Positions 34,437 through 40,533 of a stretch of DNA of 40,533 bases are shown here, piece after piece. Each line of letters begins with the position of its first letter. The first letter of the stretch is position 1. Position numbers and translations under genes: made by a program. This DNA is from Pseudomonadota bacterium (lineage in GTDB: Bacteria > Pseudomonadota > Gammaproteobacteria > Pseudomonadales > Azotimanducaceae): assembly GCA_022571865.1 (NCBI GenBank), contig JACZXA010000011.1, positions 1 to 40,533 on the forward strand, written 5' to 3'. The notes beneath the pieces were generated by a model. That model made no database searches, had not been told where the DNA came from, and saw only the letters and a list, made by a program, of their open reading frames with translations.

Positions 34437-35498
34437 TTGGATTGGTTCGCAACCCGGCTGCTCTCCTGGTACGACCAGCACGGTCGCCGGGATCTTCCAT
34501 GGCAAATTGACATCAACCCCTATCGGGTATGGGTTTCTGAGATCATGTTGCAGCAAACTCAGGTTACGACCGTCATCCCCTATTACGAAAAATTTATCAC
34601 CCGCTTTCCAACCGTTGAGACACTTGCCGCTGCCTCACGAAACGAAGTCCTGCATCACTGGACGGGGCTCGGCTACTACGCGCGCGCACGCAATCTGCAC
34701 AAAACAGCGCAAGCGGTTGTCGATGACAATAACGGCGTATTCCCCAATACGCTCGATGGTCTGCAAGCGTTGCCTGGTATCGGGCGCTCGACCGCCGCTG
34801 CGATCCTCTCCATCAGCCAAGGTGGCCGTGCACCCATCCTCGATGGCAACGTCAAGCGGTCGTTGGCACGGTTTCACGCGGTCCCGGGTTATCCGGGCGA
34901 CGCCGAACCGCAACGTCTGCTCTGGAAACATGCCGAGTCCCACACGCCAACGGTCCGGGTCGCCGACTACACCCAGGCAATCATGGACCTGGGTGCAACC
35001 TTGTGTACGCGAACTCAACCTCGTTGCGACACCTGCCCCGTTGCCGCGCGCTGTCTTGCCCAACTATCTCAAGAAACGGATCGGTATCCAGGGCGCAAGC
35101 CTAAAAAAGTAAAACCGGTGCGAGCCGCGCGTTTGTTTCTGTTCACGACGCCAAACGACGGTTGCCTCCTCGAGCAACGCCCCTCAGAGGGAATCTGGGG
35201 TGGTCTGTGGACACCCCCGGCACGGGCGGCAGACGCCGAGGTTGAAAGTGTGTGTCGGGAGTTCGCAATCGACTACAACGATATTGAGGCGAGCCGCTCC
35301 GGCGGTGTATTCCGCCATACGTTCACCCACTTTCATCTCGATATCGAACCGGTTTACGTGCACCTGACACACGCTCCCATTACCGTGCAGGATAACGATC
35401 GACTGCGCTGGTATCGGGCCGACACTCAAGACGTTATCGGACTGTCCGCCCCTGCGGTTAAACTGCTTGCAAGCATTCAGGAATTCGCACCGAAATGA
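34437..35498 (+). CDS. mutY: A/G-specific adenine glycosylase MutY
   Basis: MutY removes adenine mispaired with 8-oxoguanine in base-excision repair. Catalytic Glu35 is in SEIMLQQTQV. The helix-hairpin-helix is LPGIGRSTAAAI and catalytic Asp136 is in ILDGNVKR. The [4Fe-4S] cysteines are Cys190, Cys197, Cys200 and Cys206. A C-terminal NUDIX-like domain (residues about 225-350) recognises 8-oxoG. TTG at 34437, 2 bp after the asmA-like stop, is the start that fits the family; 353 residues is normal. It overlaps yggX by 4 nt. Confidence 0.97.
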   Translation: MDWFATRLLSWYDQHGRRDLPWQIDINPYRVWVSEIMLQQTQVTTVIPYYEKFITRFPTVETLAAASRNEVLHHWTGLGYYARARNLHKTAQAVVDDNNGVFPNTLDGLQALPGIGRSTAAAILSISQGGRAPILDGNVKRSLARFHAVPGYPGDAEPQRLLWKHAESHTPTVRVADYTQAIMDLGATLCTRTQPRCDTCPVAARCLAQLSQETDRYPGRKPKKVKPVRAARLFLFTTPNDGCLLEQRPSEGIWGGLWTPPARAADAEVESVCREFAIDYNDIEASRSGGVFRHTFTHFHLDIEPVYVHLTHAPITVQDNDRLRWYRADTQDVIGLSAPAVKLLASIQEFAPK

Positions 35499-35770
35499 CC
35501 CGGACCGTTTTATGCCGCAAATACAATGAGCAGCTCGAAGGTCTCGATGCACCTCCGCAGCCCGGCTCCAAAGGCCAGGAGCTTTTTGATACCGTTTCCA
35601 AGAAGGCCTGGCTCGAGTGGCAAGATCACCAGACGATGCTCATCAACGAAAAGCAACTGAACATGCTGGATCCCGACGCGCGGAAGTACCTGTCTATCCA
35701 AATGGAGCGGTTTCTGAACAACGAGGAAGTCGACCATGCCGAAGGGTACACACCACCCGCAAGTGGTTAG
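35495..35770 (+). CDS. yggX: Fe(2+)-trafficking protein YggX
   Basis: YggX is a small cytoplasmic protein that protects iron-sulfur clusters from oxidative damage. MTRTVLCRKYNEQLEGLDAPPQPG with the conserved Cys7, WLEWQDHQTMLINEKQLNM and RKYLSIQMERFL are diagnostic. The length of 91 residues is normal. It overlaps the mutY stop (ATGA), the usual mutY-yggX pairing, which fits supply to the MutY cluster. Confidence 0.96.
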   Translation: MTRTVLCRKYNEQLEGLDAPPQPGSKGQELFDTVSKKAWLEWQDHQTMLINEKQLNMLDPDARKYLSIQMERFLNNEEVDHAEGYTPPASG

Positions 35771-35771
35771 C

Positions 35772-35801
35772 TTGACGGGTTGCGGGCGGCTTTAGTTTAA
35801 T
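35772..35801 (+). promoter_or_regulatory. Candidate promoter of tRNA-Phe
   Basis: TTGACG at 35772 and TTTAAT at 35796 are separated by 18 nt. They are followed by a GC-rich ACGCGGCC stretch, typical of the discriminator of growth-rate-controlled stable RNA promoters. Confidence 0.5.
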
Positions 35802-35874
35802 ACGCGGCCTTTGTAGGAACGGCCGGTGGTCGTGAGATCAATAATCATCTCGATCCTGCACCTTTTTTCTTATT

Positions 35875-35950
<76 letters not shown>

Positions 35951-36544
35951 TGAACACTACGTTTCAGAGCACCACTATATCGCCACTGTCTTACTGGCAA
36001 AAAGTGTCTTATCGAATTACGCATCGTCGCCGTCGTTGAGTACTTTCGCGCGTACTGGTTTTCGCCGATATCCTATTTGTAGTTGCTTCTGCGATGCCCA
36101 AGGCGCGCACTTGCAGTCGATACGCTGCTACTGTCACTAGCGACTTTTGCTCGGAGATCGTTTTCCGTGAAGCGTTCGCCACCCCTCTCCATATATTTGC
36201 GCAAGCAGCGAAACCAGATCGTACGAAACCCGTCACTAGAGTACCGTGATCCATTGCGGGTGCTTAGCAGATAAACCGCTGATCGGATTTTCCCCCCGCA
36301 TTCCGACAGTCCTTGCACAGCTTCGGCCAAGCCATCGCCTTCGTAGATCGACAGCGAGGTGCTGGCGGTCGCGGGCGACAGCGAAACGGCCGTTGCGAAG
36401 CTTCGTGACTCGATCCGGGTGAACCCGCTCTACCCCGCGCCGTGGAAATCAACCTCTACAAAATGCTGTTTACCTGATTGTCGCGCAGATAAGCCAGGCC
36501 CACGTTTGTTGGTCCACCTGTTGAGTCATAGCGCTATGCAGCGA
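35951..36544. other. Gene-poor tract downstream of tRNA-Phe
   Basis: There is no credible intact gene in these 594 bases. A short TPR-like coding trace is described separately. tRNA genes are frequent integration sites, but no integrase and no repeat of the tRNA 3' end was found within the window. Confidence 0.45.
36359..36451 (+). pseudogene. Possible TPR-repeat remnant
   Basis: In the plus-strand frame starting at 36359, the residues GDSETAVAKLRDSIRVNPLY followed by PAPW resemble one tetratricopeptide repeat unit of the type found in adenylate cyclase or similar proteins. No start, ribosome-binding site or extended homology is visible, and the frame then runs into the antisense of the next gene. 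This is most likely a decayed fragment. Confidence 0.3.
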
Positions 36545-38191
36545 TCAGGCCGGGGTCCAATCGCTCGAATCTCGCGCCCTCAAGATTCCGAAGAGGTACT
36601 GCACAAGCAATCCCAGACCGACAATCGTGAGCACGAAGTTGATGATTCCGCCGATGAACGGCAAATTTACCGCAACGATGACAACGGTCAAGCCTACCAG
36701 CAGCGTCAGCGGAAGGCTGTCACTCTCGCTCAGTATCATTCGCCCGACGACAGCTCCGACGACGGTCTTGGCCAGGTACAGACTCAGCAACCAGGCGACG
36801 ATTGCAATGAACGACAGCGGCAATCCAACCAACGAAAGTGCGACCAGGACCGCCAAAATCGGCACGCTCACCATGATGAGGAATCCAATACCCGCTGTTT
36901 TCAACGCATCAACACCGGCACCTATCGACACGAAACGATAACCGGGCACCAACCATAGAAAAGCCAGACCAACGACAAACGCACCGATCAATCGCGCGAC
37001 TTGCCACAGGTAGAACTCAACGGTGGCATATCGGTTCCTTTCCTCGAACCCTTCAGGCATATCCAGGAATTCCACGTCTCCGTCTATTCGCACGGTTTCT
37101 GCGCGATGCAATCTATCTTCGTTGCCGGAGCGAAAACGTACGTTTCCGCCCACGTGTGCGTCGCCGAGTAATCGCACGCGTTCGGCGAACGCTTCCAGGT
37201 CCCCACCCAGAACGCCCCTGAGTTCGACGGTTTCTGCAAACGCGTACAGATCTTTCGCAACAAAGCCTTCGATGGAAACGGTACGAGTCCCAACGGTTAC
37301 ATTTCCGCCGACACGGGCTTCGCTATCGATGCTGAGCTTTTCGCCCGCAATCCATAAATCACCACCCACCGTTGCGCCGCGAAGGTCATAAGACGAGGCA
37401 GCGCCCAGGACGAGACCACCTACTTTGCCGCGCACGGTGACCGACTCTGCAAACGCAAACACGTTGCCTTCAACAGTCCCGGAAATGTCGATGCTGCGCC
37501 CCACCGCCACCAGGTCTCCGGTGATGACACCCTCAACCAACACGGTTTCGGCCGCAACGAGAAGCGTGTCATCGACGGTTTCGGATTTGGCGATTGTTAC
37601 CATGTTTTTGTCCCGCCTGATCTCAAGTGAATTAGCCGGTGCGGGTGCGACTATGGTGCCGACCGTGACCATGAGTAAACATACACCCATGGTGGCGCGT
37701 GTTTTACGGTGCATCAGCAGGAACCACAGTAAGGCGGCGGTAAACAAACTCGCGATAACAAAACCAAGATATGCTTCGAACATGGTCGTTCCTTCTTCTA
37801 ATAGATACAGAGCAGCGGCGCTCGTCATTGCGTAAATGTCGGGCAGGTATAGGGATGTAGCCCAGTCGGCTGCGTTCACGATCAATTCACCGAACAGAGT
37901 CTTCCACAAAAACTGAGCCAGCCAGATCACCAAACCCGTTCCCAGGTTTGCGAGCGCAAATCCTCGAAGGCTCATTGGCCGAGAAAACTCAGGCACCGCC
38001 ACTTCTAAAGCGGCTTCGGGAGCTTCAAGTTGCAGTGCGGAGGCAATGAACCGTACCTCATCGCGAACCGCAGCCAACCTTGACTTGCATATCGCACACG
38101 AATCGACATGTTCTGTGACAGCGATGGCCTCGTCCGCAGACAGAGCGTTGTCCGCGTGCATCGACAGCTGCAGCTGGGTGAGATGAGTCAT
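36545..38191 (-). CDS. Polytopic anti-sigma protein with bactofilin-like repeat domain
   Basis: This is a 548-residue membrane protein. Residues 1-60 form a zinc-finger anti-sigma domain (ZAS/zf-HC2) with His28-x3-Cys32-x2-Cys35. Membrane helices follow at about 76-100, 131-152 and 157-175, the last ending at a signal-peptidase-like APA. Residues about 186-375 are beta-strand repeats of the type VxGxVxGDLxAxGxSIxISG, like polymer-forming bactofilin domains. Four or more membrane helices lie at about 391-530. The gene overlaps the sigma gene by 4 nt, so it very likely binds that sigma factor. The repeat region probably faces the periplasm and may sense an envelope feature. Similar zf-HC2/polymer-forming fusions are known, but the signal is unknown. 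Confidence 0.8.
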   Translation of the reverse strand: MTHLTQLQLSMHADNALSADEAIAVTEHVDSCAICKSRLAAVRDEVRFIASALQLEAPEAALEVAVPEFSRPMSLRGFALANLGTGLVIWLAQFLWKTLFGELIVNAADWATSLYLPDIYAMTSAAALYLLEEGTTMFEAYLGFVIASLFTAALLWFLLMHRKTRATMGVCLLMVTVGTIVAPAPANSLEIRRDKNMVTIAKSETVDDTLLVAAETVLVEGVITGDLVAVGRSIDISGTVEGNVFAFAESVTVRGKVGGLVLGAASSYDLRGATVGGDLWIAGEKLSIDSEARVGGNVTVGTRTVSIEGFVAKDLYAFAETVELRGVLGGDLEAFAERVRLLGDAHVGGNVRFRSGNEDRLHRAETVRIDGDVEFLDMPEGFEERNRYATVEFYLWQVARLIGAFVVGLAFLWLVPGYRFVSIGAGVDALKTAGIGFLIMVSVPILAVLVALSLVGLPLSFIAIVAWLLSLYLAKTVVGAVVGRMILSESDSLPLTLLVGLTVVIVAVNLPFIGGIINFVLTIVGLGLLVQYLFGILRARDSSDWTPA

Positions 38192-38715
38192 TGAACACCC
38201 TCCGCACCTTCGTTGATAAGATCGGCCCTCAGTCGCTGTTTGGCGCGAAGCAGCAAAACCCCGACGTGAGTGCGACTGATATTCAACTGTTCAGCGATCT
38301 CGTTGTAGCGGAACTGATTGAAATAGGCGAGCACCAGAGGTACCCGATATTTCGCGGATAAATTCGCGACCGCCCCGTTCAGGGAGTCGGCTTCTTCAAC
38401 AGCAATGAGGTCACTCAACATGGGCGTATCCGCAGCGGCGAGTTGTTCGAGTTCCGTAGCTTCGTCACCAAAAAGCGCATCAGTCCGGGTTTGCTGACGC
38501 AGCAGGTCTATGCAGTAATTGTTCGCAATCGAGGCAATCCACTGCCAAAACGGCTTATCAATGTCGTACTTGCGAAGGTTTTTGTACGCTCTCATAAACG
38601 TTTCCTGGGCAGCATCCTCTGCCAGTTCGCTGGAATTCAACAATCGGCGACATAGCCCGAACACTCGAACGTAGTAGTCTTTGTAGAGAATCTCGAAGGC
38701 TGCGTTTCTCGCCAC
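38188..38715 (-). CDS. ECF sigma-70 family sigma factor
   Basis: This 175-residue extracytoplasmic-function sigma factor directs RNA polymerase to a small regulon. Region 2 is AFEILYKDYYVRVFGLCRRL, then AEDAAQETFMRAYKNL, and FWQWIASIANNYCIDLLRQ. Region 4 is LSAKYRVPLVLAYFNQFRYNEIAEQL with the helix ISRTHVGVLLLRAKQRLR. GTG at 38715 matches the family N-terminus. It is translationally coupled to the anti-sigma gene (4-nt overlap). No clear ECF-type autoregulatory promoter was identified upstream. Confidence 0.93.
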   Translation of the reverse strand: MARNAAFEILYKDYYVRVFGLCRRLLNSSELAEDAAQETFMRAYKNLRKYDIDKPFWQWIASIANNYCIDLLRQQTRTDALFGDEATELEQLAAADTPMLSDLIAVEEADSLNGAVANLSAKYRVPLVLAYFNQFRYNEIAEQLNISRTHVGVLLLRAKQRLRADLINEGAEGVQ

Positions 38716-38963
38716 TTACCAATTCCGATCATTCAAACGGTTATACGATGCTGGTCGGAATTTATTACAACATAGGCAAAAAATACTCTTTAGGAAGGAA
38801 CATTCATCGTGCGATCACGGTCAGCCTCACAGCGCCCCTGCGCCTTCCACGGTGGTCACGACCCCAGGCGGCAAGCAATATTGGAGTGAGCCGATGGTCA
38901 ATTGTCTCTTAGCGGCCGCAGTGACACCTCCCGATATCCCGCACCGCAACAAAAAGCAATGGA
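38716..38963. other. Upstream region of the sigma operon, up to the insertion sequence
   Basis: No gene is seen in these 248 bases. The AT-rich stretch at 38755-38795 probably holds the promoter of the minus-strand sigma operon, with a TATAAC around 38739-38744 (minus strand), but the -35 is unconvincing. Confidence 0.35.
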
Positions 38964-39034
38964 ATGGACTCCTCCTCCCCTCAACGGCATCTAAGTGCCA
39001 GACTGGAGAAGCTAATCAACCAGTCAACGGAAAA

Positions 39035-39044
39035 GAGGAGTCCA
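39035..39044 (+). promoter_or_regulatory. Transposase ribosome-binding site complementary to the left IR
   Basis: GAGGAGTCCA, which contains the GAGGAG ribosome-binding site 6-7 nt before the ATG, is the exact reverse complement of TGGACTCCTC at 38965-38974 in the left inverted repeat. A transcript reading in from outside could fold and hide the site. Confidence 0.6.
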
Positions 39045-39046
39045 CG

Positions 39047-40078
39047 ATGAAGCTTAATCGCATTGGAATTGATTTGGCAAAGAACGTGTTTCAGCTACAC
39101 GGGGTCGATCGACACGAAAAAGCAATATTCAAACGTCGCTTGAAGCGTGATCAGTGGCTGAGAGTACTATTGGAGAACACAGATACAGATTGTGTGATTG
39201 GCATGGAAGCCTGTGGCGGTGCACATCATTGGGCACGCGAGCTGCAGTCACGAGGTTACACGGTCAGAATGATCCCACCTCAGTTCGTCAAGCCGTACGT
39301 GAAAAGCAATAAGAACGACGCCAACGATGCCGAGGCGATCTGTGAAGCTATGAGTCGACCCAACATGCGCTTTGTTGCCGTTAAAAGTGTGGAACAACAA
39401 GATGTCCAGGCCATTCACCGCATCCGAGCGGAGTTCATGACGCACCGGACTGCGAAGGCGAATCAGATCCGGGGGCTGGTCACCGAGTACGGCATAGTGG
39501 CACCCCAGCAAATGACTTCATTGCGAGCAGCTATTCCCTGCTGGCTCGAGGACGCAGAGAATGGATTAACGATCCGGTTCCGATCTCTGCTCCATGGGTT
39601 GTGGGAAGACCTGAGGCGATTCGATGAGCGGGTTGCGGAGCTGGACGCTGAGATCGAGGTGATCGCGAAGACCGATCCAGTGGCTCAACGGCTACAACAG
39701 TTGCGGGGTGTTGGTCCTCTGATCGCAACCGCGCTAGTGGCAAGCGTTGGCAATGGACAACAGTATGCCAAAGGTCGCCAGATGGCGGCAGCGTTGGGGC
39801 TTACGCCTAAACAACACAGTTCAGGGAACAAGGAGCGATTGGGAGGCATCAGCAAACGGGGAGACGTGTACCTGCGCAGCATCTTGATACAAGGTGCTCG
39901 CTCCGTTATTGGGCATGCCAAGCACAAAGAGGATCGGTTGAGTCGGTGGGTGACGCAGCTGGCCCAGCGCCGTCATACCAATGTTGCTGCCGTCGCCCTG
40001 GCGAACAAGACGGTGCGTATGGCCTGGGCGATGATGAGAAATGAATCGGACTATGATCCGGATTTTGTTGTTGGCTAA
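39047..40078 (+). CDS. IS110-family transposase (IS1111 group)
   Basis: This is a DEDD-type transposase/recombinase of 343 residues. The N-terminal RuvC-like DEDD_Tnp_IS110 domain has RIGIDLAKNVFQLHGVD (first Asp at residue 9), GMEACGGAHHWAREL and KSNKNDANDAEAI. The C-terminal Transposase_20 domain has LRGVGPLIATALVASVG and AAALGLTPKQHSSGNK, then GGISKRGDVYLRSILIQGAR with the conserved Ser. ATG at 39047 has a GAGGAG ribosome-binding site; the frame is open upstream but crosses the left inverted repeat and is not part of the protein. It appears intact and potentially active. Confidence 0.95.
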   Translation: MKLNRIGIDLAKNVFQLHGVDRHEKAIFKRRLKRDQWLRVLLENTDTDCVIGMEACGGAHHWARELQSRGYTVRMIPPQFVKPYVKSNKNDANDAEAICEAMSRPNMRFVAVKSVEQQDVQAIHRIRAEFMTHRTAKANQIRGLVTEYGIVAPQQMTSLRAAIPCWLEDAENGLTIRFRSLLHGLWEDLRRFDERVAELDAEIEVIAKTDPVAQRLQQLRGVGPLIATALVASVGNGQQYAKGRQMAAALGLTPKQHSSGNKERLGGISKRGDVYLRSILIQGARSVIGHAKHKEDRLSRWVTQLAQRRHTNVAAVALANKTVRMAWAMMRNESDYDPDFVVG

Positions 40079-40327
40079 CGCAAACACAGATCACTAATTG
40101 ACAGACAAGGAACCAACATACGATTGCAAAGTAAGCTGAATGATGACGAACAGGTCGAACCGGCGTCGGTCAAACCCGTAAGGGGCCGCGTACTCAGAGT
40201 ACGAAAAAGCAATTGGGAGCTGGCGCGCGAATAAACCATTATGGCCCGGCATCAGCGTGTGCCACCTCTAAAGGCCGGATATACGTATGCAGTCGTGCCT
40301 ACCGTCATCAAACAGAGTACTTGCAAT
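40079..40327 (+). other. Non-coding 3' part of the insertion sequence
   Basis: There are 249 bases between the transposase stop and the right inverted repeat, with no credible gene. A GTACTC/GAGTAC hairpin lies at about 40190-40202. In IS110-family elements a structured bridge RNA that guides target choice has been described. Whether it lies at this end in this element is not determined. Confidence 0.4.
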
Positions 40328-40409
40328 GAGGAGGAGTCCATATACGGCCCCTTATATCAGGTCCCTAAGCAGACACAATCGGTCAACTACGGAACTATCG
40401 TGCGTTTAG

Positions 40410-40436
40410 AGGGGCGGAGGTCGCCCCCTTTTTTTT
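40410..40436 (+). terminator. Rho-independent terminator beyond the insertion sequence
   Basis: GGGGCG (40411-40416) pairs with CGCCCC (40422-40427) across a GAGGT loop, followed by eight T. The gene it terminates is not evident. It may serve a transcript from the insertion sequence or be the scar of an interrupted gene. Confidence 0.7.
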
Positions 40437-40479
40437 AACTCCTACTTTTTCCGTGTTTCCGCTATGGATTTGAATAACG

Positions 40480-40533
40480 ATGAATAAATCGACTGGTTTT
40501 TCCCCGCACCGCTGGAGCAAATACCATTACGCT
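40480..40533 (+). CDS. Possible gene start cut by the window edge
   Basis: ATG at 40480 opens a frame of 18 codons to the end of the window (MNKSTGFSPHRWSKYHYA). A weak GGAT lies about 15 nt upstream. It follows a terminator, as a new transcription unit would. It is too short to identify and may be chance. Confidence 0.25.
   Translation, partial: MNKSTGFSPHRWSKYHYA

Larger units (their letters stand above)
38964..40341 (+). mobile_element. IS110-family insertion sequence, IS1111 group
   Basis: Exact 14-bp inverted repeats ATGGACTCCTCCTC lie at 38964-38977 and 40328-40341 and enclose one transposase gene. Short (sub)terminal inverted repeats are the mark of the IS1111 group; other IS110 elements lack them. 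The true tips probably lie a few bases outside. No target duplication is apparent, as expected. About 250 bp of non-coding sequence follows the transposase gene; in IS110 elements this end can encode the bridge RNA. The copy looks intact. Confidence 0.8.

Noticed and set aside
36359-36958. Plus-strand 199-residue ORF over the anti-sigma gene
   Set aside because: Beyond the short TPR-like start it is antisense to the well-supported anti-sigma gene and low-complexity.
38852-39046. In-frame extension of the transposase to 38852
   Set aside because: It crosses the left inverted repeat, has no transposase similarity, and a strong GAGGAG ribosome-binding site precedes the ATG at 39047.
40241-40438. 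65-residue ORF across the right end of the IS
   Set aside because: It spans the inverted repeat and terminator and has no protein-like features.

Overview
The window reads as a chromosomal stretch of a free-living gammaproteobacterium with moderately high GC. The evidence is the aerobic ubiquinone genes ubiE-ubiJ-ubiB, the hslVU, tatABC, glnA-ntrB-ntrC, rhodanese-secB, gpmI-envC-ctpA and mutY-yggX gene orders, and gammaproteobacterial-type SecB, EnvC and TusA. I cannot name a genus. It is mostly a densely packed housekeeping region with many 4-nt start/stop overlaps and many GTG/TTG starts. Accessory or decaying DNA sits at about 16.3, 30.8-32.1, 35.95-36.5 and 38.7-40.5 kb.

Layout. 0-6 kb: the 3' part of a penicillin-binding protein 1A gene at a damaged left edge, an M48 metalloprotease, rpmE with a structured leader, priA and a SPOR-domain cell-division protein. 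6-13.5 kb: hslVU behind a sigma-32-like promoter, a DUF971 gene, ubiE-ubiJ-ubiB, hisE, tatABC and a GNAT acetyltransferase. 14-18 kb: dtd and typA on the minus strand. A 326-bp MITE-like element abuts the typA start codon. Beyond it lie a PP-loop ATPase and tusA, a likely sulfur-transfer pair. 18-23.2 kb: a nitrogen-control block with glnA behind NtrC sites and a sigma-54 promoter, a terminator, a DUF4124 gene, and ntrB-ntrC behind an NtrC-like operator. 23.7-30 kb: trmL, secB and a membrane rhodanese (minus), then gpmI, envC, ctpA and a divergent polysaccharide deacetylase.

30-35.8 kb: hisA and hisB (minus) separated by a palindromic element where hisH is often found, a broken DUF6701/MshQ-like remnant, two small conserved proteins, then asmA-like, mutY and yggX. 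35.9-40.5 kb: tRNA-Phe, a gene-poor tract with a possible TPR remnant, an ECF sigma factor with an unusual polytopic anti-sigma protein carrying a bactofilin-like repeat domain, and a complete IS110-family (IS1111 group) insertion sequence. A possible gene start is cut by the right edge.

The most interesting items are the ECF sigma/beta-repeat anti-sigma module, the MITE-like insertion that supplies the translation-initiation context of typA, the alternative-hairpin rpmE leader, the palindromic element between hisB and hisA, and the PP-loop/TusA pair. No CRISPR array, rRNA or phage block was seen.
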